DNA from: a virus
IMG/VR virus record: IMGVR_UViG_3300020196_000062
Span: 1 to 49,653 of that record
DNA length: 49,653 bases
Strand: one strand, 5' to 3'
Shown here: piece after piece, positions 31,321-39,648 of the stretch
How positions within the stretch are numbered: position 1 is the stretch's first letter
Layout: the number at the start of each line of letters is the position of its first letter
Notes under the pieces: generated by a model
The model's database searches: none
What the model was told of the DNA's origin: nothing
Seen by the model: only the letters and a program-made list of their open reading frames with translations
Translations under genes and position numbers: made by a program

Positions 31321-33522
31321 ATGAAGATCCTTGTTGCCGATAAAGTCGTTGCGACCTCGCACGATTTTCCCTCCGTAAATTGTTCGATTGATGCTGAAGA
31401 CATGAGGTACATTTCCTCTCTTCTTCGCAACAATTATTCAAACACAATTCTTGCGACGATTCGCGAGACTTACGCAAACGCCGTAGACGCAAACAGCGAA
31501 AACGGTTTTAGTCCCGAATCGATTGAAATCAAGTGTCCTACTAGTTTTGATCAGACTTTTTCTGTTCGTGATTTTGGTGCGGGTTTGAGTCGCGATCAAA
31601 TTTTTAATCTGTATAGCAAGTTTGGCAAATCTACAAAGCGCGGATCTGATCTTTCAATCGGCGGCTTTGGAATTGGACGCTTTGCTCCTCTTTCTTACAA
31701 AGATAGTTTTACTGTTACTTCTTATCATAACGGAGTAAAGACTATTTATTCTATTTATATCTCAGAAGAAAATGATACGAAGATCGATGAGATATTCAGC
31801 GATCCTACTTCTGAAAAGAATGGTATTTGTATTACTGTTGGAGTTTCTAAGAATGACATCACTAAATTCAATAGTGAAATCTCGACTTTCTTTAGTAATT
31901 TTGAAGTATTGCCGAAGTTTCTAAACGTTCAGACTGAGATTGATAAGCCAAAGATTCTTATCTCTGGCAATGGTTGGCAGATTCGCATAACTTCTACTAT
32001 TTATAATCCTTATGTAAATAGTGGACAAGGTATTATAATAGGAGGCATTTATTATCCCATCAATGCAGAACTCCTTGATTTCAAAAGCGAAGACAATTAT
32101 TATGCTTGGACTAAACATATCACTAAATTAGTTTTTTTTGCTGATATTGGTAGCGTTTCATTGCATCATTCCCGCGAAGCTCTTGAATACAACAAGACTA
32201 CAAAGTCTTATCTAAAGTCTCGTTATAAAACTTTTTGCGAAGAGTTTACTAATTCAATCAAGAGTAATGTCGAGCAATTTGATTGTTTGCGCGATGCTAT
32301 GAATTATTTCAAAGAAATTAAGAATATATTTCCTAGTAATATTTTTGATAAACTTGAATCAAGAGGTGTTTTTACGTTTAAGGGATATAAGATTACTGCT
32401 AGCAATTTTAATCGCGCCACTTACGAAGTAGACAATAAACAGTATCGAATTCCTGTTAGTTCTAAAACTTACACTTTAATTAATAATGATCGTGTAAGTA
32501 TTAGTAGAGGTTATACAATTAGTAATGAGAAAAATTCTTATATTGTTTTTAACGATCTTGCTGAAAATACAAAGGTTGTTCCTCGTTTATTTAATCTGGC
32601 TAAAAAATATACCAATGTCATTGTTATCAGTCATGATTCATCTATCGTTGGTTCTGATGTTGTCAATGGAATTGATAAGTTTAAGGAAATTCATCGATTT
32701 GATCTTGTCAAGTCTGGTTTTTGCAATCTTAGTGAATTGACTCCAGTAAAGCTTCCTTCTAACAGAAAGCCTTCTGCTAGTGGCTCATATACTCCTAATT
32801 ATTTTTATAAGATTCAAGGTTCCGCTTTTCACTCTTCAACTTCTTTTACTCAAGAAATCAACGACGCTGCTATTACGAAGCTTTATTTTCCCATCTCTGA
32901 TGGAAAGCCTATTAATCAGTATTCACAATTTTATCGTGAAAAGAATAAACTTAATAGTCGTTTTTTTAGTGAATTAGACGCATTGTTTGAGGTGCCTATT
33001 TATGGAGTGTCAAATAATGTAGTTGCGACTACTAAATTTAAAAATCGCGCCGACTTCGTTGATGTTGTCAAGTATGTCCAAGATAAATGGAATAATTGCA
33101 CTGATGAAGTTAAGTCGTTGATTCTTGAATATATTTCTTGCAATACTGATGACGAATATAATATTATGACTTTTACTGCCACGGTTGCAGATATTATTAC
33201 TTGTCAGAAATATCATTACAAACTGAAATGTTGTTCAGAACTTCTTAAGAAATTAAATATGTTTGAATTCGCTATTTTTATTAAAAAATGGCGACATGTA
33301 TTGGAGAATCTTAAAATTAATATGTCCCACGACAATGAAACTCCAGTTTCTATTTGTGCAAAATATTTAAATCAAGTCACTGAAGAAATTTATAAAAATT
33401 ATCCCATGCTTGAAGTTCACCGCGATCTTTGGCATTCTGATCGCGACAAAAATGAAGCAAAATTTAAGGAGTACATTTCTTTCATCAATCAGCAGAATTC
33501 TGTTGACGTTTCGAAAATTTGA
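31321..33522 (+). CDS. rIIA: rIIA-like GHKL ATPase
   Basis: 733 residues. The N-terminal ATPase of the gyrase/Hsp90/MutL (GHKL) type shows all boxes: IRETYANAVDAN with Glu 49 and Asn 53; VRDFGAGLS with Asp 84; GGFGIGRFAP (114-123). The rest is long and less conserved, as in T4 rIIA. The next gene is rIIB-like, giving the standard rIIA-rIIB pair. In T4 the pair allows growth on hosts with the lambda Rex exclusion system and is tied to the membrane; the mechanism is still unclear. Near-leaderless start. A promoter for rIIB lies in its last codons. Confidence 0.85.
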   Translation: MKILVADKVVATSHDFPSVNCSIDAEDMRYISSLLRNNYSNTILATIRETYANAVDANSENGFSPESIEIKCPTSFDQTFSVRDFGAGLSRDQIFNLYSKFGKSTKRGSDLSIGGFGIGRFAPLSYKDSFTVTSYHNGVKTIYSIYISEENDTKIDEIFSDPTSEKNGICITVGVSKNDITKFNSEISTFFSNFEVLPKFLNVQTEIDKPKILISGNGWQIRITSTIYNPYVNSGQGIIIGGIYYPINAELLDFKSEDNYYAWTKHITKLVFFADIGSVSLHHSREALEYNKTTKSYLKSRYKTFCEEFTNSIKSNVEQFDCLRDAMNYFKEIKNIFPSNIFDKLESRGVFTFKGYKITASNFNRATYEVDNKQYRIPVSSKTYTLINNDRVSISRGYTISNEKNSYIVFNDLAENTKVVPRLFNLAKKYTNVIVISHDSSIVGSDVVNGIDKFKEIHRFDLVKSGFCNLSELTPVKLPSNRKPSASGSYTPNYFYKIQGSAFHSSTSFTQEINDAAITKLYFPISDGKPINQYSQFYREKNKLNSRFFSELDALFEVPIYGVSNNVVATTKFKNRADFVDVVKYVQDKWNNCTDEVKSLILEYISCNTDDEYNIMTFTATVADIITCQKYHYKLKCCSELLKKLNMFEFAIFIKKWRHVLENLKINMSHDNETPVSICAKYLNQVTEEIYKNYPMLEVHRDLWHSDRDKNEAKFKEYISFINQQNSVDVSKI

Positions 33523-33530
33523 GTTAGCAT
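33503..33530 (+). promoter_or_regulatory. Class A promoter (TTGACG-N16-TAGCAT)
   Basis: TTGACG, 16-base spacer, TAGCAT, overlapping the end of rIIA. About 23 bases of leader lie between the likely +1 and the ATG at 33560. Confidence 0.7.
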
Positions 33531-33559
33531 AAACAAACAATTACGGTGTAAAAAATATT

Positions 33560-34654
33560 ATGAGCAAGCCAGCATATATTGTTACGAACAACGCAATCAC
33601 GGTGATCTACGAAGGTCAGCCGTACACTGTCAACATTGATAATCCAAATTATCACGGGTTGAAGAATGCTCTGCTAAATGCAGAATACGATAACATTGGT
33701 CACTTTCTTGACATCAAGAAGCAGATTGAAGATTTTACTCACGGTAGTATTAAAGTTGTTGCCGAAAAGGTTTATTATGGCAATTATGAACTCAAGGGTT
33801 TTGTGATTGATAAACTGCTTGATTTTTTGCGCTCTGGAGCAAAGGACGCTCAACCTATTCTCAATTTTATTGAGAAGCTTATGTTTAATCCAAGTAAGAA
33901 TAGCGTCGATCAACTTTACACTTTTCTTTCGTATAAGACTTTGCCATTGACTGAAACTGGCAATGTTATTGGATATAAAGGTGTTGATGCTGATTATTAT
34001 TCAAAACATGGTAACAAGAATACAATTGTTATTACTGGTAAGGTTCATAAAAATGGTCGCATTCTAAATACCATTGGTGAGACTATTGAAGTCGCTCGTA
34101 ATAGCGTCGATGACAACAAGGATAATCATTGTTCTCATGGTTTGCACGTTGGTAGCTATGATTATGCCAAGGATTGGGCTGGCAATAACGGCCATCTTAT
34201 GATGGTTGAGTTTGATCCTTCTGATGCTGTTAGTGTTCCTACTGATTGCAGCTTCCAGAAACTTCGTGTTTCTAAATACAAGGTTATTGGTGAGGTTCCT
34301 TTCGAGCGTATCAAGGATGAAGCTCCATTGAATGAACTTTATTATAATACTGATAAAGAAATTGATATTGAAGATGAAAGCGATTGTACTGACAATAGCG
34401 GTTGTAATGTAAATGAGGGTTACAACTATAGTGATTCTACTTATCTCGCTATAAAAAATTATGTTGAGGGTCGTATTGAGGCTGGATCGCCTCCTACCCT
34501 CAAGTCCATTCAATCCCGACTAAAGGGAATTCATATCTCTTGCCAAGAGATCTATGATCTTTGTTTGGAACTAGGATTTACAGTTCAGAAAGATGATGAT
34601 ACTGCATTGAGCAATTGTATTGTTTCAGGTAGTTCAGATTCAAATGATCAGTAA
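33560..34654 (+). CDS. rIIB: rIIB-like protein
   Basis: 364 residues. Family landmarks: YTFLSYKTLPLTETGNVIGY (about 120-139), KGVDADYYSKHGN, VARNSVDDNKDNHCSHGLHV, GSYDYAKDW, MMVEFDPSDAVSVPTDC and KLRVSKYKVIGE. The C-terminal 60 residues form a helix-turn-helix-like segment (LKSIQSRLKGIHISCQEIYD). It follows rIIA as in T4-like phages and probably acts with it. Confidence 0.87.
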   Translation: MSKPAYIVTNNAITVIYEGQPYTVNIDNPNYHGLKNALLNAEYDNIGHFLDIKKQIEDFTHGSIKVVAEKVYYGNYELKGFVIDKLLDFLRSGAKDAQPILNFIEKLMFNPSKNSVDQLYTFLSYKTLPLTETGNVIGYKGVDADYYSKHGNKNTIVITGKVHKNGRILNTIGETIEVARNSVDDNKDNHCSHGLHVGSYDYAKDWAGNNGHLMMVEFDPSDAVSVPTDCSFQKLRVSKYKVIGEVPFERIKDEAPLNELYYNTDKEIDIEDESDCTDNSGCNVNEGYNYSDSTYLAIKNYVEGRIEAGSPPTLKSIQSRLKGIHISCQEIYDLCLELGFTVQKDDDTALSNCIVSGSSDSNDQ

Positions 34655-34663
34655 TTATAAAAT

Positions 34664-34927
34664 ATGAGTGAAATAACTTCTGTTACAACACAACCAGTTG
34701 TCTTTTTAAATGCTATTACAAAGGCAACTCCAGAGCAAGTTGACACATTGTGGTCAATATTGAAGTATAAGGAAATCGGTATTTATCGCAAAATAAAGTG
34801 CATGAGTTCTGTACTTGGGCTTGATTTTGACAAGATACTTACTGATCTGCCGAAGGATGAAACAGGTCGTATTTTGGATTATAAGACTCGTCATCTGATT
34901 CATGATACACTAATTAAGAATTCTTAA
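34664..34927 (+). CDS. Hypothetical protein (87 aa)
   Basis: MSEITSVTTQPVVFLNAITK, then EIGIYRKIKCMSSVLGLDFD and LDYKTRHLIHDTLIKN. No family recognised. Nine bases after rIIB, probably the same transcript. Confidence 0.6.
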   Translation: MSEITSVTTQPVVFLNAITKATPEQVDTLWSILKYKEIGIYRKIKCMSSVLGLDFDKILTDLPKDETGRILDYKTRHLIHDTLIKNS

Positions 34928-34928
34928 A

Positions 34929-35117
34929 ATGAATAAACGTTACATTGTTAGAGATAAAGATGGAACGTATCAGTCAGCCTATAATCTTGCGCTAGGAAAA
35001 AAGAAAGCGTATGATTGGGCCATGCAATGCGCGAAGTCTGTCAATGGTGTTATTTATTATTCCGAAGGCGAAAAAGAGGAAGAGGTTTTTCGCACTCCTG
35101 AAAATCGTCGATCTTAG
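34929..35117 (+). CDS. Hypothetical protein (62 aa)
   Basis: MNKRYIVRDKDGTYQSAYNL, then KKAYDWAMQCAKSVNGVIYY. It looks like one small alpha/beta domain; no family recognised. The stop overlaps the GTG start of the next gene. Confidence 0.58.
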   Translation: MNKRYIVRDKDGTYQSAYNLALGKKKAYDWAMQCAKSVNGVIYYSEGEKEEEVFRTPENRRS

Positions 35118-35380
35118 TGAGAATAAAGGTTTGCGGTTATCCTCAAAACCGCATTTATTTTATGGCTCATTTTCTTAAACTTCATGTATTAGATCCCGGT
35201 CACGATGAAATTTCTAATACAATAAACAGGCACTATAATTTTCAACTTATCAATCTTGATATGGTTGTAAACATTGAACAATCTCATATACACAGCTTAA
35301 TTTTTACGAAAAACAACGCAACGCATCCCATAAGAGTTAAAGAAAGTTTAGATGATATTTTAAAATTAGTTTCAAAATAA
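35117..35380 (+). CDS. Hypothetical protein (87 aa)
   Basis: GTG start sharing bases with the preceding TAG. Sequence: KVCGYPQNRIYFMAHFLKLH, NLDMVVNIEQSHIHSLIFTK, then VKESLDDILKLV. No family recognised. Its stop overlaps the next ATG. Confidence 0.58.
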   Translation: MRIKVCGYPQNRIYFMAHFLKLHVLDPGHDEISNTINRHYNFQLINLDMVVNIEQSHIHSLIFTKNNATHPIRVKESLDDILKLVSK

Positions 35381-35523
35381 TGAACTGCGATTATTGTGGT
35401 AAAAAGACAGCGTTTTTAGAAGATTTAGATTATTGTTCTGTATGCATGGATTGTCTTGGTGAATTAGAAGATCAAGAAAATGACCTATTTGATTTGAATA
35501 AAAAAGATAGAAACGATGAATAA
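35380..35523 (+). CDS. Small zinc-finger protein (47 aa)
   Basis: MNCDYCGKKTAFLEDLDYCS, then VCMDCLGELEDQ: two cysteine pairs (CDYC and CSVCMDC) with an acidic tail. Overlaps its neighbours by 1 and 8 bases. One of four very small two-CxxC proteins in this window (also 24123, 41611, 46124). Confidence 0.65.
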   Translation: MNCDYCGKKTAFLEDLDYCSVCMDCLGELEDQENDLFDLNKKDRNDE

Positions 35524-36229
35524 TTGTAAAATTTTTGTACCGTTAATCTGTTACAACAGAAACTGTCATGCAGATTACATGATGTCAATCTTGCATCTTG
35601 TTTCTTACTTTCACAGATCAAATATAAATGCAATATTTTATCCGATTTTTTTTGAGAGTCTTATCTCAAGAGGACGCAATGCTGCGGTTGCAGAATTTTT
35701 AAGAAGTGATGCGACTCATATTTTATTTATTGATAGCGATATAGCCTTTGAGTCTGAAGATGTTCAAAAGTTGATTGATAGCAACAAAGAAGTTATTTGT
35801 TCTCCTTATCCAAAAAAATACATTAAATTAGAAAACGCAAATCAAAAAAACAAAGAAATTGTTGATTTCGCTGTCGGAGGCACCCTGATTGAGTTAGATA
35901 AAAATATCTATGAAATAGACAGTGTTGCAACTGGTTTTTTACTTATCAAACGTCAAGTTTTTGAAAAGATCTTGATGTTCAACAAAAATCTTACATATAT
36001 TAATGATATCGATGGTTATGGTTCTGGAAAGAAAATGTGGGATTTTTTCAAAGTAGGCATCAATCCTAGAACAAGAACTTATGATAGTGAAGATTGGGGA
36101 TTTTGTCATCTTTGGAGAAATATAGGTGAAAAAGTATATGCTCGCTCTGATATTAAACTAACTCATTGGGGATGGTATGGTTTCAAAGGAGATTTTAACA
36201 AATGGATTGAAACGGCTAAAAAAACGTAA
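35516..36229 (+). CDS. GT-A fold glycosyltransferase (GT2-like)
   Basis: 237 residues. SLISRGRNAAVAEFLRSDAT and HILFIDSDIAF with the metal-binding DSD motif, then ATGFLLIKRQVFEKI and YDSEDWGFCHLW. This layout is typical of phage GT-A enzymes that use nucleotide sugars. A second, related enzyme is at 40295. Possible targets are phage DNA, virion proteins or host glycans; the sequence does not say which. Confidence 0.82.
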   Translation: MNNCKIFVPLICYNRNCHADYMMSILHLVSYFHRSNINAIFYPIFFESLISRGRNAAVAEFLRSDATHILFIDSDIAFESEDVQKLIDSNKEVICSPYPKKYIKLENANQKNKEIVDFAVGGTLIELDKNIYEIDSVATGFLLIKRQVFEKILMFNKNLTYINDIDGYGSGKKMWDFFKVGINPRTRTYDSEDWGFCHLWRNIGEKVYARSDIKLTHWGWYGFKGDFNKWIETAKKT

Positions 36230-36251
36230 ACCCTCCATTTTTGGAGGGTTT
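36228..36251. terminator. Bidirectional terminator between convergent genes
   Basis: AAACCCTCCA, TTTT loop, TGGAGGGTTT. T-rich on the right for the + strand and A-rich on the left, so it can serve the convergent - strand gene too. Confidence 0.88.
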
Positions 36252-36256
36252 ATTTG

Positions 36257-36523
36257 TTAGCCTTTTTCTGTAGGAGGCGAATCTTTCGGTCCTTTACGAG
36301 GTGGATGCATCTTTTTTCGATCTTCTTTTGATATTTTACTTCTTTCTTCGCGATCTAATTTACCATCTTTATTGAGATCGTATTTTTTTAACATTTTTTG
36401 ACGAATTTCCTTGCTAACCTCTGGAGGTCTGCGATGATTTCCTCCTTGACCGGGAGTATGTTCTGGTTTAACTTGAGCGTTGAGACTGAGGGTCAACGCG
36501 AATATTGAGAATAGATATTTCAT
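36257..36523 (-). CDS. Secreted EF-hand calcium-binding protein
   Basis: 88 residues from the ATG at 36523. Signal peptide MKYLFSIFALTLSLNAQ, then a Pro/Gly/His-rich stretch, then one clear EF-hand loop DLNKDGKLDREE, and a Lys/Pro-rich tail. A lone gene on the - strand between + strand operons, closed by a shared terminator. Such short exported EF-hand proteins are frequent in Planctomycetes and Verrucomicrobia, so host origin is likely. Role in infection unknown; calcium binding at the cell surface is a guess. Confidence 0.75.
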   Translation of the reverse strand: MKYLFSIFALTLSLNAQVKPEHTPGQGGNHRRPPEVSKEIRQKMLKKYDLNKDGKLDREERSKISKEDRKKMHPPRKGPKDSPPTEKG

Positions 36524-36589
36524 ATCAAATATAAATGACACTGGAAAAGTACTTTTGGGTACAAATTTTACTTTATCTTTACAAAAATT

Positions 36590-37267
36590 ATGAAATTATT
36601 AGATTTATTTTGTTGCGCTGGTGGCGCAAGCATGGGTTACAGCCAAGCTGGATTTGAAGTAACTGGTGTTGATATAAAAGATCAACCTAGTTATCCTTTT
36701 AAATTCATTAGATCCGATGTTTTAGAAATATTAAAAGATAAAGATTTTCTGAATTCTTTTGATGCTATTCATGCTTCACCTCCATGCCAAGGATACAGCA
36801 ACGCAACTAAGCCTGATTCAATTTATGTTCATTATTCACAAGGCAAAGATACTCCAAAGTTAATTGAGCCGGTTCGCGATGCATTAATTAAGACTAAAAA
36901 ATATTACATTATTGAAAATGTCGCTGGTGCTAAAGATCATCTTATAGAGCCTTTTAAATTAACTGGTTATATGTTTGGTATGCCGATTGAACGAACTAGA
37001 TATTTTGAATGTAACTTTCCAGTAGCGCAGTTAAAAAATATCACTAAACGTGGATATTCTAAAAAATATGCCGAAGATAATGGAATTGACTACCGTGATA
37101 TGAGTGTGACAGGCAAGAGTCGTCGCAAAGGTTCTATTGACACTTGGCGTAATATTATGGGAATGCCTTGGGCTGGACGAGGCTGGGAATTGACAGAAGC
37201 CATTCCACCTGCTTATACTAAATACATTGGTGAACAACTTTTAAATTTGACGCATAAATATATATGA
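36590..37267 (+). CDS. DNA (cytosine-5) methyltransferase
   Basis: 225 residues. Motif I LLDLFCCAGGASMGYSQAG, motif IV ASPPCQGYS with the catalytic Cys 66, motif VI IENVAGA with Glu 109, then ERTRYFECNF (VIII region). The protein is short (bacterial enzymes are 300-400), with a very small target-recognition region (about 140-190), as in other phage C5 methyltransferases. No partner restriction enzyme is next to it, so it is probably an anti-restriction or regulatory orphan. Confidence 0.9.
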   Translation: MKLLDLFCCAGGASMGYSQAGFEVTGVDIKDQPSYPFKFIRSDVLEILKDKDFLNSFDAIHASPPCQGYSNATKPDSIYVHYSQGKDTPKLIEPVRDALIKTKKYYIIENVAGAKDHLIEPFKLTGYMFGMPIERTRYFECNFPVAQLKNITKRGYSKKYAEDNGIDYRDMSVTGKSRRKGSIDTWRNIMGMPWAGRGWELTEAIPPAYTKYIGEQLLNLTHKYI

Positions 37268-37551
37268 CTGCTGATGTACAAAAAGAAATAATTCAATTAA
37301 CTGAGCAATGGTATGAACTTATTAGTGGCAATCATCATAAAGATAAAGACTGCCATTGGTATATAGAAACACGCTGGTCTTATGGCGAGCAACCTGAGTT
37401 TCGAGTGTTGCATAATGGTTATATTACTGATGATATAGAAATCGCTTGTGATTCTTATGAAACAGCATTGACAGAATTGCGTACCATAATTAAAAGAGCG
37501 ATTCAAAGAGAAAAAGAGGCTAAAAAATTACCAAAATATAATGACTGGTAA
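37264..37551 (+). CDS. Hypothetical protein (95 aa)
   Basis: MTADVQKEIIQLTEQWYELI, then CHWYIETRWSYGEQPEFRVL and TALTELRTIIKRAIQREK. Starts as ATGA on the methyltransferase stop. Looks like a small alpha/beta phage protein; function unknown. Confidence 0.6.
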   Translation: MTADVQKEIIQLTEQWYELISGNHHKDKDCHWYIETRWSYGEQPEFRVLHNGYITDDIEIACDSYETALTELRTIIKRAIQREKEAKKLPKYNDW

Positions 37552-37957
37552 ATCGAAAGCATTTACTCTTATAGAAATAGTGTTGGCGACAGTGATATTA
37601 TTATCATTGATCGCCGCACTTGTTATTAACTTTGATTCTTTACAAGCTAATAGATATGCGGAAGCCCGAGAAAATCTTAAAACATTCTTAATTAATAAAC
37701 GCACACAGGCAGCATATCACCAAAAAGACATAGAATTATCTTTCTCTGAAGATTATACGATAAATTCATCAGAAGATTCCGATTTATTGGCGGCAATAAC
37801 TAATGATTTAAAAATAATTGAATCATCTGCAACAAAAATTATTTTTTTTCTTGACGGAACGGTTGAAGAAAGCTATATTGTAACAAGTTCAAATGATGGA
37901 AAAGTTACAAACACTTTTCGTATAAATGTCATTGGAAAAATAAACTACGATAAATAA
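37541..37957 (+). CDS. Prepilin-like (type IV pilin/pseudopilin) protein
   Basis: 138 residues. The N-terminus MTGKSKAFTLIEIVLATVIL is a prepilin signal: a short basic leader, cleavage before Phe 8, conserved Glu 12 (fifth residue of the mature chain) and a hydrophobic helix. Ala replaces the usual Gly before the cut, which is tolerated in some pilins. The rest (about 35-138) resembles a small GspH/FimT-like pseudopilin head. Host prepilin peptidase would be needed. It starts 11 bases inside the previous gene. Pilin genes are unusual in phages. Confidence 0.72.
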   Translation: MTGKSKAFTLIEIVLATVILLSLIAALVINFDSLQANRYAEARENLKTFLINKRTQAAYHQKDIELSFSEDYTINSSEDSDLLAAITNDLKIIESSATKIIFFLDGTVEESYIVTSSNDGKVTNTFRINVIGKINYDK

Positions 37958-37961
37958 TTTT

Positions 37962-38540
37962 ATGTTAAAAATTCAAGTCTGGATGCGCGGCACTAATGAA
38001 TATAGCCGCCACACTATCCCCGGCCCAACTCCTGATCAAACCCAAGAAGAGTTTGAAGAAGCTTATAGAGAAAGCGGTGAGTGTTTCTGCGAAGGAGATG
38101 TTTGGGAGCTTTGTCCATATTTTAACTTTGAGAAGAGAGATTCTATTGATGTATATTTAGGAGGCGACGATAACATCAAAAATAATGAAAAGCCTGTGTA
38201 TGTTACATCTAATTGGGAAGACTTTGAGTTTGTAAAAGGCGGCGGTGTTAATTATATCCCTCAAGAACCAGATGAAGTTGGCAAGGTAAATATTTGGTGG
38301 TATCATGACATGAAGTTCAATGCTGTTTATTATTGGACTAATGTAAGTGAATTTGATCCAAAAAAATTACAGGTGCAATATGGTGTTGATCAAGATGGCA
38401 ATAAATATCTTGAAGATTTAATTTATGACGGCGAACATCCTGATGATTTTAATGATTTTGGAGACAGCGGTTATGGTTATACTGGACCAGAATTCGTATA
38501 CCATCCAGATCAAAAATTTGCTGAACCAAAGGAAGATTGA
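37962..38540 (+). CDS. Hypothetical acidic protein (192 aa)
   Basis: MLKIQVWMRGTNEYSRHTIP, then CEGDVWELCPYFNFEKRD, VYVTSNWEDFEFVKGGGVNY and a very acidic, Tyr/Gly-rich C-terminus. No family recognised. It starts 4 bases after the pilin-like gene, so they may be co-expressed. Confidence 0.58.
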   Translation: MLKIQVWMRGTNEYSRHTIPGPTPDQTQEEFEEAYRESGECFCEGDVWELCPYFNFEKRDSIDVYLGGDDNIKNNEKPVYVTSNWEDFEFVKGGGVNYIPQEPDEVGKVNIWWYHDMKFNAVYYWTNVSEFDPKKLQVQYGVDQDGNKYLEDLIYDGEHPDDFNDFGDSGYGYTGPEFVYHPDQKFAEPKED

Positions 38541-38546
38541 TATAAT

Positions 38547-38915
38547 ATGAGCATGAATCGAAAAGGTTTTTTTAAGACTTTATTCGGAGGCTTTATTGCT
38601 GCCTCTACCGTGCCATCTTTAGTCAAAGCTGAAGATAAGCCTCAAGCATCAAAAGATTTATCACTTAGTGGAGAAGCTTTAAGAATTGATACAAGTGGAG
38701 ATATTCGCTTAGGAACTAATACTCCTAAACAAGTGCTTCATGTTTCTGGTATTGTTTTTCATATTAATGATCGAAGATTGGAAATGTCTGGCACAGAAAA
38801 TGGAGATTTTAAAATAAAATGGCTAGACGTTAAAAATGATGAGTCTCACCCTTGCATTGTGGTCTCAAAGCCACAAACTAATCTTTTTAGCTCAATTCCT
38901 CATGACATTCGATAG
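38547..38915 (+). CDS. Exported protein with Tat-like signal peptide
   Basis: 122 residues. SMNRKGFFKTLFGGFIAAST looks like a Tat-type signal with Arg-Lys in place of twin Arg, cut near VKA-EDK. The mature part has GEALRIDTSGDIRLGTNTPK and VLHVSGIVFHIND, a phrase seen in phage tail-fibre or structural repeats. So it might instead be a fragment of a receptor-binding protein with an added export signal. Start may be 38547 or 38553. Overlaps the next gene by 14 bases. Confidence 0.55.
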   Translation: MSMNRKGFFKTLFGGFIAASTVPSLVKAEDKPQASKDLSLSGEALRIDTSGDIRLGTNTPKQVLHVSGIVFHINDRRLEMSGTENGDFKIKWLDVKNDESHPCIVVSKPQTNLFSSIPHDIR

Positions 38916-39648
38916 TCATAATAAAAAAATACTAATAATTTCCGACATTCATAATCAAGTTGGTAAATTAAATAAGATTATTAGGCACGAAGCCGCTGAC
39001 ATAAATATTGTGTTGGGCGACTGGTTTGATAGTTTTTATTATGATAAGGATGAAGATTATAAAATTACTGCTGATTATTTAATTCGTTACTTGTCTGCTC
39101 CTAATAATTATACATTATGGGGTAACCATGATACGCATTATCTTGTATATAATACTTATGCAATTTGCAGTGGTTATGAAGATCGAAAGTGGAATGCTAT
39201 CAATGATGTTTTAAAAAGCGATAAAAACTATGTGCTAAATAAATTTGAGTGGTTTGCATGGGTTGATAATTATTTATGTACTCATGCTGGATTACATTCT
39301 AGTTTTATAAATCCAACTGCTAAAAATAATTCTGATATTAATCTTTTTCTAATCAAAGAAAAGGAACGCGCCAATATTAGATTAATTTCAGGCTCCGACC
39401 ATTGGTTTTATATGGCTGGTCAAGCTAGAAATGGACATTTTCCCAGAGGAGGAATACTCTGGTTAGATTTTGATAGTGAATTCGCACCTATACAAGGACT
39501 AAAACAAATTGTCGGCCACACTCCTCGCAAAGACAGTAAAATTACTAAATACGCGAAAACAGAAAACTATTGTATCGACACTTCGCTCAATCAATGGCTA
39601 ACTATCACAAATAGAAAAATAGAAATTAAAGATTATAAAGATCTATGA
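38902..39648 (+). CDS. Calcineurin-like metallophosphoesterase
   Basis: 248 residues from the ATG at 38902; upstream in-frame starts lie deep in the previous gene. All metal-binding blocks are present in order: ILIISDIHNQ, VLGDWFDS, LWGNHDTHY, LCTHAGLHS and QIVGHTPRKD. The set resembles serine/threonine or diadenosine-tetraphosphate phosphatases of the lambda PP type. It could dephosphorylate host proteins or nucleotides. Its stop overlaps thyX. Confidence 0.87.
   Translation: MTFDSHNKKILIISDIHNQVGKLNKIIRHEAADINIVLGDWFDSFYYDKDEDYKITADYLIRYLSAPNNYTLWGNHDTHYLVYNTYAICSGYEDRKWNAINDVLKSDKNYVLNKFEWFAWVDNYLCTHAGLHSSFINPTAKNNSDINLFLIKEKERANIRLISGSDHWFYMAGQARNGHFPRGGILWLDFDSEFAPIQGLKQIVGHTPRKDSKITKYAKTENYCIDTSLNQWLTITNRKIEIKDYKDL

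Noticed and set aside
34064-34513. 149-codon open frame antisense to rIIB
   Set aside because: The + strand rIIB family motifs are clear through the same region; the antisense frame is an AT-rich shadow.
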